Positions 17,325 through 26,582 of a stretch of 64,000 bases of DNA are shown here, piece by piece. Both the position numbers and the translations under genes were made by a program. The first letter of the stretch is position 1. The number at the start of each line of letters is the position of its first letter. The notes below the pieces were generated by a model. It was not told the origin of the DNA. It saw only the letters and a program-made list of their open reading frames with translations, and ran no database searches. The stretch comes from Acinetobacter suaedae (lineage in GTDB: Bacteria; Pseudomonadota; Gammaproteobacteria; Pseudomonadales; Moraxellaceae), in NCBI RefSeq assembly GCF_008630915.1, contig NZ_CP043909.1, positions 558,001 through 622,000 of the forward strand, given 5' to 3'.

Positions 17325-18293
17325 TTAAGGAATCTGATCATCTTCAAATTCAGGTTTGACTTGCACGATAAAGTCTTGACGGCTTAGACCACGCCATAAA
17401 GCATAGGCTGTACCAATGTAAATGGATGAGTAAGTACCAACAAAGACTCCAACAATCATCGCTGCTGAGAACCAATGTAAGCCATCACCACCCAAGATAA
17501 ACATGGCAACGACAACCAGTAATAAGGTTGCAGACGTATGAATGGTACGACGAAGTGTTTCAGTCAAAGCAATATCAATAATTTCTTGAGAACTTGTGTC
17601 ACGGATCTTGCGGAAGTTCTCACGAATACGGTCTGAAACGACGATGTTATCATTCAACGAGAAACCGATAATCGCAAGCAGAGCTGCTAAAACGGTTAGA
17701 TCGAATGGCCATTGGAATAAAGCAAATGCACCAATAATGATGACAATATCATGGAACAGTGACATCACTGCCCCCATTGCGAGTTTAAACTCAAAACGAA
17801 TGGTGACATAAATCAGCATTAAAATGAGTGCAAGCGCAACCGCACCGGCTGAACGCACATAGAGTTCATTTCCAACTGCACCACCAACAGCATCCACTTT
17901 ATGTACATTCACCGTATTATTCGGTAACTGAACTGCTTGAGTGATACTTTGGCTAAGATCTTCTACTACTAGATCATCTTGTACAGGCATACGAACAATC
18001 AGATCAGTATTACTTCCTAAAGTCTGAACTACAGCATCTTTAAAACCAGCTTGATTGAGCGCTTGGGTAACCTGTGAAGGTTGAACTGGATTTTGATAGT
18101 TCAATTCAGCAGAAACACCACCGGTAAAATCTAAGCCAAGATTGAGTCCTTTGGTTGCAATAAAGAAAATACTCGCAATCGTTAGTAAGATCGAAATAAT
18201 CGCAGCAGGTTTGGCGATCTTCATAAATGGGATGATTTTTAAATCATCTGGACGACCGTATTGTTTTGAGTCACGTTGAGTCAGATCTGACAT
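17325..18293 (-). CDS. secF: Protein translocase subunit SecF
   Basis: Inner-membrane protein of 322 residues. It has six predicted membrane segments and a periplasmic domain between the first and second. Conserved features include GLDFTGG (residues 53-59), FSLNDNIVVSDRIREN and, near the end, GTYSSIYIGTAYALW. With SecD it uses the proton gradient to pull secreted proteins out of the SecYEG channel. It lies 10 bases after secD in the same direction, so the two are co-transcribed. Confidence 0.97.
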   Translation of the reverse strand: MSDLTQRDSKQYGRPDDLKIIPFMKIAKPAAIISILLTIASIFFIATKGLNLGLDFTGGVSAELNYQNPVQPSQVTQALNQAGFKDAVVQTLGSNTDLIVRMPVQDDLVVEDLSQSITQAVQLPNNTVNVHKVDAVGGAVGNELYVRSAGAVALALILMLIYVTIRFEFKLAMGAVMSLFHDIVIIIGAFALFQWPFDLTVLAALLAIIGFSLNDNIVVSDRIRENFRKIRDTSSQEIIDIALTETLRRTIHTSATLLLVVVAMFILGGDGLHWFSAAMIVGVFVGTYSSIYIGTAYALWRGLSRQDFIVQVKPEFEDDQIP

Positions 18294-18303
18294 ATCAATC
18301 TCC

Positions 18304-20205
18304 TTAAATACTCAACTTGGTCAAATTACGGCGTTTGCCATAAATGAGTTGTACGATTGCACGCGTCACTGTAATTGCAGTAAACATCGAGCAAACAATA
18401 CCGATCATCAAAGTGACAGCAAAGCCTTTGATCGGACCTGTACCTATTGCAAATAAAATAAATGCAACAAGGAATGTGGTTAAGTTGGAATCAACGATGG
18501 TGTTATAAGCGCGATCATAACCTGCAACAATGGCTTGTTTCGGTGATGCACCCCATCGCATTTCCTCTCGAATACGTTCGCAGATCAATACGTTCGCATC
18601 GACTGCCATACCAATGGTAATGACAATACCTGCAATACCCGGCAAGGTGAGGGAAGCACCTAACCATGACATGACCGTTAAAATCATCGCAAGGTTAAAA
18701 ATCAGGGCAAAGTTTGCAATCAAACCAAATAGACGGAAGAACACTACCATCCAAATTGCGACTAAGATAAAGCCAATAATGGTTGACTGAACCCCTTTTT
18801 CGATATTTTCTTTACCTAAGCTAGGACCAACCACACGTTCTTCAACGAAATACATTGGCGCAGCAAGCGCTCCCGCACGCAACATCAGTGCAAGTTCAGC
18901 AGCTTCTTGAGGTGAATCTAGACCTGTAATACGGAACTGTGAACCCAACACCGCTTGAATCGTTGCTGCATTGATGACAACTGATTCAGTGTAAGGTGTA
19001 CGAACTTCGGTTTGTGCCCCTGTTTCAGGATCAGTGACGTAGCTAATGCGTTGTTTATTTTCGATAAACAAGACCGCCATACGTTTTCCAACTGCATTAC
19101 GTGTGCCATCTGCCATGAGCTTGCCACCCGCACTGTCCAAGGTAATATTTACCTCAGCACCACCTGTATCTTGGCTAAAACCAGAGCTCGCATTTTGTAC
19201 ACGTTCACCCGTTAAAATACGATTGCGGTTAAGCAATAAGTCACGGCCACTGTCTAGAGATTCAAAAGCAAAAACTTCTGTTCCTGGAGGCACAGGTTGT
19301 CCATTGTATTTACGTGTATAAGGATCGATATATTGATCGTTACTATCTGCAACCAAACGGAACTCTAGGTTGGCTGTACGACCGAGGACACGTTTTGCTT
19401 CAGCTGTATCTTGGATACCCGGTAACTCAACCACAATACGGTTGCTACCTTGAGTTTGAACCAAGGCTTCAGCAACCCCTAATTCATTGATACGGTTGCG
19501 TAGAGTCGTTAAGTTTTGGTTGACAGCATAGGATTGGATTTCCTGACGACGAGCATCAGTATAATTCAATCTTAATGTTGCACCAGTCGCTGTGGCAATG
19601 GATTGCTGATTAAACTCATTACCATTACGACGTAAGAAATCAGCCGCTGCATCACGATCTGCATTGCTGGCAAATTGGATGGTAATTGTATTATTGTTTA
19701 AAGCGAGGTTATTGAACTTAATTTTGTTGTCACGGAATTGACGGCGTAAATCAGTTGCGGATGTTTCCATACGCTGACTAATTGCCTTATCCATATCAAC
19801 TTCGAGTAAGAAGTGTACACCACCACGTAAGTCCAAACCGAGTTTCATCGGTTTCGCCCCAATCTTTTGCAACCATACTGGTGTTGTTGGTGCAAGGTTG
19901 AGTGCAATCACATAGTCGTCGCCTAAATCACGACTGAGGATGGCTTTTGCTTTGAGCTGTTCTTCAGATGAGCTTAAACGGAGTAAAGCCGCATTATTGG
20001 AGAAACTACCATCATGACTGCTAATATTGGCCGTTTTTAAAATCTGCTCAGCTCTTTGCACTACGCTCTGATCAATTTGAGTACCTGCTTTGGCGCCCGA
20101 AATCTGGACTGCAGGTTCATCAGGATACAGGCTTGGAAGTGCATATAACGTACTGATCACAAAGACAACAAGGATCAGTAAATATTTCCATGCAGGGTAA
20201 CGCAT
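18304..20205 (-). CDS. secD: Protein translocase subunit SecD
   Basis: Protein of 633 residues with one N-terminal membrane segment, a large periplasmic region and five C-terminal segments. The motif LGLDLRGGVHFLLEVD lies near residue 125, and VDANVLICERIREE is in the membrane domain. It forms the SecDF complex with the product of the next gene. The start follows the yajC stop by 51 bases, and a stem-loop with a T run lies in that gap. The order yajC-secD-secF is the usual one in gammaproteobacteria. Confidence 0.97.
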   Translation of the reverse strand: MRYPAWKYLLILVVFVISTLYALPSLYPDEPAVQISGAKAGTQIDQSVVQRAEQILKTANISSHDGSFSNNAALLRLSSSEEQLKAKAILSRDLGDDYVIALNLAPTTPVWLQKIGAKPMKLGLDLRGGVHFLLEVDMDKAISQRMETSATDLRRQFRDNKIKFNNLALNNNTITIQFASNADRDAAADFLRRNGNEFNQQSIATATGATLRLNYTDARRQEIQSYAVNQNLTTLRNRINELGVAEALVQTQGSNRIVVELPGIQDTAEAKRVLGRTANLEFRLVADSNDQYIDPYTRKYNGQPVPPGTEVFAFESLDSGRDLLLNRNRILTGERVQNASSGFSQDTGGAEVNITLDSAGGKLMADGTRNAVGKRMAVLFIENKQRISYVTDPETGAQTEVRTPYTESVVINAATIQAVLGSQFRITGLDSPQEAAELALMLRAGALAAPMYFVEERVVGPSLGKENIEKGVQSTIIGFILVAIWMVVFFRLFGLIANFALIFNLAMILTVMSWLGASLTLPGIAGIVITIGMAVDANVLICERIREEMRWGASPKQAIVAGYDRAYNTIVDSNLTTFLVAFILFAIGTGPIKGFAVTLMIGIVCSMFTAITVTRAIVQLIYGKRRNLTKLSI

Positions 20206-20222
20206 TCGCTTTCTTCTTAAAT

Positions 20223-20247
20223 GAAAAAGTCGTGCTTAGGCACGACT
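20223..20247 (-). terminator. Terminator-like stem-loop between yajC and secD
   Basis: On the - strand an 8-bp perfect stem (AGTCGTGC, loop CTAA, GCACGACT) is followed by five T residues. It starts ten bases after the yajC stop and ends about 18 bases before the secD start. It may partially end transcripts, lowering secDF relative to yajC, or protect the yajC mRNA 3' end. The short T run makes full termination uncertain. Confidence 0.5.
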
Positions 20248-20256
20248 ATCTTATGA

Positions 20257-20586
20257 TTAAAGGTTATTGAGTGTGCCTTCAGGTAAGACTGAAATAACAC
20301 TTGCACGTTGGATTTTTACTTCTACACCGCGGCTGAGTTCAACTGTTGCAAAGTCGCCATCCAAACGAATGATCTTGCCCATTAAGCCGCCAGCAAATAC
20401 GATTTCACTACCAACACCTAAGCTTTCAACCAAGCTACGATGCTCTTTGGCACGTTTTGCTTGTGGACGCCAGATCAAGAAATAGAAGATCGCAACAAAT
20501 ACAGCGATCATCAATAAGTTTGCCATCAAGCTTGGGCCTTGGGCAGCTGCATCAGCAGCATGGGCAGTAGAAATGAAAAAGCTCAT
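20257..20586 (-). CDS. yajC: Preprotein translocase accessory subunit YajC
   Basis: Small inner-membrane protein of 109 residues. A single membrane helix at about residues 22-41 is followed by RPQAKRAKEHRSLVESL, a strong family signature, and a soluble domain. YajC associates with SecDF at the translocon. The predicted start follows CTTTAGGAAATTAAA, containing AGGAAA as ribosome binding site. It lies upstream of secD and downstream of tgt on the - strand. Confidence 0.95.
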   Translation of the reverse strand: MSFFISTAHAADAAAQGPSLMANLLMIAVFVAIFYFLIWRPQAKRAKEHRSLVESLGVGSEIVFAGGLMGKIIRLDGDFATVELSRGVEVKIQRASVISVLPEGTLNNL

Positions 20587-20685
20587 TTTAATTTCCTAAA
20601 GTTTAAAAGGTCAAAAAATTGACATTAAGTTCCAATTCGTTTTGCAATGTACCTTGTCTTGGCGTTGCGTGCAAATCCTGATGGG

Positions 20686-21849
<1,164 letters not shown>

Positions 21850-21909
21850 TCAAAAGCGAGTATTTTCCTTGATTATGGCGTGTAGTTCTACTACTAAATG
21901 TAGCTAGCG

Positions 21910-22485
21910 TTAAAAATTTGGTTTGTAGTCAAAATTACGGTCAATCACTGGATCGCGAAAAGGACGAATCGCTTTCTTTGCTAAGGTCATGGTATTGACT
22001 AAGTTGTTTGGAAAAATCTGAATGTGATTATTAAATAACTCGACATTACGGTTAAATATGGTGATTGCTGCACCGACATTTTCATTTTGTTCTTGGATAT
22101 CATCCATCATTTTGCTGTATAGCGTGTCAGCTTTTAGTTCTGGATAGTTTTCTACAACGACATTTAGACTACGCATCAAATCGGTATTTAATTTTTCAAT
22201 CTGCTGCAATTTAGCAATATCGGTGTCATTTACATTCAAATTCATGATTTGCTGACGTAAAGCCGTAACTTGCTCTAGAGTTGATTTTTCAAACACAGTG
22301 TATTTACTGAGCGTATCTTCTAAAGCCTCTAAGGTTTTGACTTTCTGGCGTTCGAAATTGGCAACTTCTGCCCACGCACGTTTGGTTGCATTGAAATATC
22401 GCACAATCGTATTGCGGATATGAATTCCCCAAACAATTAAGACAACGAAAATGCCTAAGAAAATAATTAAGCCTGTCATCGCCAT
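21910..22485 (-). CDS. lemA: LemA family membrane protein
   Basis: Protein of 191 residues with one N-terminal membrane helix (about residues 5-22). A long helical domain follows and contains the family signature RYFNATKRAWAEVANFERQK. The C-terminus has the usual short acidic to aromatic tail. LemA proteins are anchored in the inner membrane, but their function is not established. It is preceded by a DUF3137 gene on the same strand, a pairing often seen with LemA-type genes. The two may form an envelope module. Confidence 0.88.
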   Translation of the reverse strand: MAMTGLIIFLGIFVVLIVWGIHIRNTIVRYFNATKRAWAEVANFERQKVKTLEALEDTLSKYTVFEKSTLEQVTALRQQIMNLNVNDTDIAKLQQIEKLNTDLMRSLNVVVENYPELKADTLYSKMMDDIQEQNENVGAAITIFNRNVELFNNHIQIFPNNLVNTMTLAKKAIRPFRDPVIDRNFDYKPNF

Positions 22486-22541
22486 ACCCCTTTATTTTGT
22501 CCCTTTCGACTTATGCTATGTATGAGCCGTTGAGGGAAATT

Positions 22542-23570
22542 TTATCGAATTAAGTTAAGCATCAATTCTTGAAACCTTTGATATTGAGGCATGGTCATGG
22601 TGCGTAAATGTCCACGTAATGCAGGAATATCATTGATTTGATCGCGCTTACTGGTTGTTTGTAATAGGTTTTGTTCCCCAACATAGCAAAGTATTTGCTC
22701 TTGATGATGATAAATTAAATCACCTTTAAAATGTTGAAAAAAATCATGTAATTTTAAGGTCATACTCGGACTAATGCTTTTAGCCAGTTCATGTTGACTA
22801 CAGCCAAAAATTTTTAGATTACGATTCACCGAAATATCACTACTTTCCCAAACACTACCATAAGGTTCAAAAAAACGAGTGCGTTGATTGCTGACAGCGA
22901 TACCTAAGTTGGGCATTTGAAATATGAAAGCCCCCCACAAATCTTTGTGAATTTCCTTGACGATTTTTTTATCACTCGTTTTATCTTGTAGGATCGGCAT
23001 TTCACTGACATAGTGATATTGAAATATGAGAACTTGATGCTCAGTTGTTCCATCATGCCACGTCGTAGATGCATATTGGGTAATTTGATTGGATTCAGTA
23101 CCACGATAAAACAATGGAAAGAGTTGTCGTAGTCGGCTGATGACTAAGCTGGGTTGTGCTTGGATTGGGAGATAGGTTGGGAGTTGCTGGAAATTTAACT
23201 GATAACGTAGCGTCATCATGCGTTGTTCGAGAAACTCGGTCACCTGAATTAAAGGTTGTTTCGACTCATAGAGAAGATAGGCTAAAAATCCTGCCAAAAA
23301 TGCAGCTAAAAAACTCCAAATGAACTGAATATGCGGATGAATAAAGTAGCCAAACACTAAGCAACAGACACTAAAGATGGTGAGAAGCAAGGGGAGTACA
23401 TTAAAAAAATGTAGATCATGTGCTTCACCCCACGGATGTAGCTTGTCGAGTAACTCTTGATCATTGGTTGATTTGTTTCCAATATCCCAAAGCCGAGCGA
23501 TATTACGGAAAACCTGAGCATTTTTTTTACGTCTTATATGAAGCGCTTGTTGTACAGTATCGATCGGCAT
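22542..23570 (-). CDS. DUF3137 family membrane protein
   Basis: Protein of 342 residues with two adjacent membrane segments at about 59-76 and 81-101, and a larger cytosolic C-terminal domain. I assign it to the DUF3137 type from its layout and its place directly upstream of lemA; no catalytic motif is visible. It ends 56 bases before the lemA start and is probably co-transcribed with it. Function unknown. Confidence 0.72.
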   Translation of the reverse strand: MPIDTVQQALHIRRKKNAQVFRNIARLWDIGNKSTNDQELLDKLHPWGEAHDLHFFNVLPLLLTIFSVCCLVFGYFIHPHIQFIWSFLAAFLAGFLAYLLYESKQPLIQVTEFLEQRMMTLRYQLNFQQLPTYLPIQAQPSLVISRLRQLFPLFYRGTESNQITQYASTTWHDGTTEHQVLIFQYHYVSEMPILQDKTSDKKIVKEIHKDLWGAFIFQMPNLGIAVSNQRTRFFEPYGSVWESSDISVNRNLKIFGCSQHELAKSISPSMTLKLHDFFQHFKGDLIYHHQEQILCYVGEQNLLQTTSKRDQINDIPALRGHLRTMTMPQYQRFQELMLNLIR

Positions 23571-23690
23571 GGAAAGGATCAGTTCATTATAATAGGTCGA
23601 TGATGAGTGGATTATGCTTTAAATTTCAGAAACTAAGAAGTGCAGATGTAAAATCTATTGGCTTTTTTATTTGAGTTGGTTTTATTGGAT

Positions 23691-23720
23691 AAAAATAGGC
23701 TAAACCATGATTTAGCCTAT
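23691..23720 (-). terminator. Intrinsic terminator after queA
   Basis: A perfect 10-bp stem (ATAGGCTAAA, loop TCATGG, TTTAGCCTAT on the - strand) is followed by five T residues. It starts 11 bases after the queA stop and separates queA from the DUF3137-lemA pair. Confidence 0.8.
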
Positions 23721-23730
23721 GGAGATATAT

Positions 23731-24765
23731 TTAAGCAAGTTTATCAATCAACATAGCATCGCCATAACTAAAGAAGCGATAGCGTTGCTCCACGGCATGT
23801 TTATACGCAGCCAATATGTTATCTCGATTCGACAACGCTGAAACCAGCATCAATAAGGTCGATTCAGGTAAATGGAAGTTGGTAATCAAACGATCCACGA
23901 TACAGAACTGATAACCTGGATAAATGAAAATCTGAGTGTCGCCTGTCCATGCTGCGATTTTGCCATCATTTGCTTGTGCTGCACTTTCCAGCGCACGGGT
24001 CGCCGTAGTGCCTACTGCAATAACTTTATTACCACGTGCTTTGGTTTCCAAAATCAGGTCAATCGTCGCTTGCGGTACATCACACCATTCACTATGCATA
24101 ATGTGATTGGTAATATCCGTTGTACGAACAGGCATAAATGTCCCTGCACCGACATGTAAAGTGACAAAAGTTTTTTGAATGCCTTTTGCTGCCAATTTTT
24201 CTAATAAATCTTGGTCAAAGTGTAGACTTGCTGTAGGGGCAGCGACGCTGGCAATTTTTTCAGGATTGTGAAAAACGGTTTGATAACGTTCCGTATCAAT
24301 TTCTTCGGCTTCACGATTGAAATAAGGTGGAATTGGTAACTGACCATATTGATCCAGTACAGATAAAATTGGCTGTGAAAATTCGACCACAAACAAGTTC
24401 TCATGACGACCTTGTACAGTTACTGGTACTGCATCTTTACCCACATAGAGTTCAGCACCTGCTTTCGGTGAGTTACTTGATTTGATATGGCAATGTGCTG
24501 TATGCGTGTCGAGCATTCGTTCAACCAAAATCTCGATTGCTCCACCTGTAGCACGTTTGCCTTTTAAGCGGGCTTTCATGACCTTCGTGTCATTGAGTAC
24601 CAGTAAATCACCTTCTTCAAGTAGATCGAGAATATCGGTGAAAGCATGGTCGTGATACTGACCTTGAGCATCGATATGGAGTAGGCGTGACGCGCTGCGG
24701 CTTTCTAATGGGTAGCGAGCGATAAGGTCATCTGGGAGATCAAAAGAGAAGTCGGAGAGTTGCAT
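23731..24765 (-). CDS. queA: S-adenosylmethionine:tRNA ribosyltransferase-isomerase
   Basis: Enzyme of 344 residues that transfers and isomerises the ribosyl part of S-adenosylmethionine onto preQ1 in tRNA, giving epoxyqueuosine. The N-terminus [20 protein letters not shown] is typical, as are [19 protein letters not shown] and [17 protein letters not shown] use ATG 24765; an upstream extension of five residues (MVKKN) is less likely. It lies downstream of tRNA-Leu on the same strand, separated from it by a terminator. Confidence 0.97.
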   Translation of the reverse strand: MQLSDFSFDLPDDLIARYPLESRSASRLLHIDAQGQYHDHAFTDILDLLEEGDLLVLNDTKVMKARLKGKRATGGAIEILVERMLDTHTAHCHIKSSNSPKAGAELYVGKDAVPVTVQGRHENLFVVEFSQPILSVLDQYGQLPIPPYFNREAEEIDTERYQTVFHNPEKIASVAAPTASLHFDQDLLEKLAAKGIQKTFVTLHVGAGTFMPVRTTDITNHIMHSEWCDVPQATIDLILETKARGNKVIAVGTTATRALESAAQANDGKIAAWTGDTQIFIYPGYQFCIVDRLITNFHLPESTLLMLVSALSNRDNILAAYKHAVEQRYRFFSYGDAMLIDKLA

Positions 24766-24788
24766 ATTTTTCTTTACCACATATGAAA

Positions 24789-24821
24789 AAACCCCAAACT
24801 TTTAGTGCTAGTTTGGGGTTT
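24789..24821 (-). terminator. Intrinsic terminator after tRNA-Leu
   Basis: On the - strand a 12-bp stem (AAACCCCAAACT, nine-base loop, AGTTTGGGGTTT) is followed by further T residues. It starts 9 bases after the tRNA CCA end and should stop the tRNA transcript before queA. Confidence 0.85.
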
Positions 24822-24829
24822 CGAAATTT

Positions 24830-24916
24830 TGGTCCCGAGGGTCGGACTCGAACCGACACGTCATCTCTGACAGCGGATTTTGAGTCCGCCGCGTCTACCA
24901 ATTTCACCACCTCGGG
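24830..24916 (-). tRNA. tRNA-Leu (anticodon CAA)
   Basis: 87-nt tRNA including an encoded CCA end. Acceptor stem CCCGAGG pairs with CCTCGGG, followed by discriminator A. The D-arm has the leucine-type GAAATTGGTAGACGC. The anticodon stem GCGGA/TCCGC encloses CTCAAAA, giving anticodon CAA for UUG codons. A long variable arm (about GTCAGAGATGAC) marks a class II tRNA. The T-arm is GTCGG-TTCGAGT-CCGAC. Confidence 0.95.
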
Positions 24917-25223
24917 AAGAGTGCGATGCTTTGTGTTGCGTATAATACCTTGTTTAAATCACTTGTCAATCATGCAGATTTAACAGTTGCTGAATTTTAG
25001 AGCAATTTATCGTTTTTTTAGGTTTTTTTATAAGAATTGTTCAAAAATTACTATTTTTATAAAAATGAAATAAATTATTGTTGAAATTTCACGTTTTGTT
25101 GCGAAATTGTCGGGAGCAGCAATTGCCTTTTATGTAAAAGTTTGTTAGTTATAAGTGATGGTTTTCACATTTTTCTTAATAAAACGTAAATAACCAAATA
25201 ATGATAATATTCGAGAGGCGGGC
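24917..25223. other. Intergenic region between tRNA-Leu and the histidine kinase gene
   Basis: About 300 bases without a gene. The left end holds the tRNA promoter. The remainder (about 24970-25210) is very AT-rich with runs of T and A and probably contains the promoter of the + strand kinase. I see no specific operator. The kinase start is preceded by GAGAGGCGGGC. Confidence 0.6.
24942..24969 (-). promoter_or_regulatory. Probable sigma-70 promoter of tRNA-Leu
   Basis: On the - strand a perfect -35 box (TTGACA at 24964-24969) is separated by 16 bases from TATTAT (24942-24947). Transcription would begin close to 24935, giving a leader of roughly 18 nt before the tRNA. Confidence 0.65.
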
Positions 25224-26495
25224 ATGGCTATTCAATTATTAGAATTACATCAAGCCGATAAGCTAAGTGCTTGTAAAATTTCACTTTCATTGGGTCTTAA
25301 CTCAGAGCAAAACTTGATTGAACAATTCCTGCAATTTAATCGTAAATTGATGCAGGCAAGTACCGCATTGCTCGCATTCCACCAAGAACCCTATTTGTGG
25401 CATCGTTGCCCAGAAAAACTACAAGCAATTGATTCTGCAAAAATTGCAAAAAGTTTAAATACCTTGTTTGTCAATGATGACCTGATTGACAGTGCTCATC
25501 CACGCTACCCACGTTTGATTGCTTTTCTCAATGTTTTCAAGAAGAAGGTACAACGTGCTGTTGCATTACATCTAAGACATCCTGACCAGACATCGCTGGG
25601 GTATGTGATTTTATTTGATGAAGAGGCTGAAGCTTTTACAGAACTGCAAAAAGAGTTACTGCAAGCCCATTGTTGTAACTTTATGCAGCAGCTTGAGTTG
25701 AAATTTAATCATGACGAATTAAAAGAACTGTATGAGCAAGAAGCCGCACTCAATGTCAGTAAAACTAAGTTTTTCTCGATTATTTCCCATGATTTAAGAG
25801 CACCATTTCATGGTCTATTAGGATTTTCAGAGATTCTTGCAAAAGAGCGTGAAACCCTAGACGAGTCGAGTATTCAAAACATCGCAGATTATCTGCATGA
25901 TACTTCACAATCAACTTATAATTTATTAGAAAGTTTACTCAATTGGGCGATGGCTGAAGGAGGACGTTTTGTTTATCACCCAATTAATTTCAAGTTACGG
26001 CAAATAACCAATATTGTGACCGATATTTTAAAAACCTTGGCTTTGAAAAAGCATATTGAACTGGTGAATGAGGTGGATGAAAACCTTAAAGTTTATGCTG
26101 ACATGAATATGATTACTTCTGTCATCCAAAATCTGGTTTCAAATGCATTGAAGTTCACCGATGTGGATGGTTCGGGTAAAGTTTATATTCAAGCAAAAGC
26201 TCATGGTGAGGTTGTGGAGATTTACGTTAAAGATACGGGTTTAGGTATGACTCCTGATCAGCTTAAAGATTTGTTTCAACCGCGTATTACAATTAGTTTA
26301 AAAGGGACTGCAGGAGAGAAAGGTGCAGGGCTGGGGTTGGCGCTGTGTAAGCGTTTTGTAGAAATGAATCATGGGAAGATTAGTGCTAGTTCAAAAGAAG
26401 GAGAAGGGACTTTGTTTAAAGTGGTGTTGCCTGTTGCGCGAGAGCATGTAGATTTGTGCGTTGAGCAAAATAAAAGTCAGGAAAAATTAGTCTAA
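25224..26495 (+). CDS. Soluble sensor histidine kinase, orphan
   Basis: Protein of 423 residues without membrane segments or signal peptide. Residues 1-165 look like a degenerate GAF domain. This is followed by a HisKA dimerisation segment with the phospho-accepting His189 in IISHDLRAPFHG. The HATPase domain has an N box (VIQNLVSNALKF), DTGLGM and GAGLGLALC. All catalytic kinase motifs are present. No response regulator gene is adjacent: tRNA-Leu/queA lie to the left and glnE to the right. The signal and partner are unknown. A location in the cytoplasm suggests it senses an internal signal. Confidence 0.85.
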   Translation: MAIQLLELHQADKLSACKISLSLGLNSEQNLIEQFLQFNRKLMQASTALLAFHQEPYLWHRCPEKLQAIDSAKIAKSLNTLFVNDDLIDSAHPRYPRLIAFLNVFKKKVQRAVALHLRHPDQTSLGYVILFDEEAEAFTELQKELLQAHCCNFMQQLELKFNHDELKELYEQEAALNVSKTKFFSIISHDLRAPFHGLLGFSEILAKERETLDESSIQNIADYLHDTSQSTYNLLESLLNWAMAEGGRFVYHPINFKLRQITNIVTDILKTLALKKHIELVNEVDENLKVYADMNMITSVIQNLVSNALKFTDVDGSGKVYIQAKAHGEVVEIYVKDTGLGMTPDQLKDLFQPRITISLKGTAGEKGAGLGLALCKRFVEMNHGKISASSKEGEGTLFKVVLPVAREHVDLCVEQNKSQEKLV

Positions 26496-26582
26496 ACAGA
26501 TTTTAATCCTTGGTCAGTAACTGATATAACTACAATGGTGTTATAGATCTTATTACGATGGCATCAGTTGAGCTTTTTTTAT

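Noticed and set aside
24783..24983. Open frame on the + strand across the tRNA-Leu gene
   Set aside because: It reads through a terminator and a tRNA in antisense; the protein has no coherent pattern.
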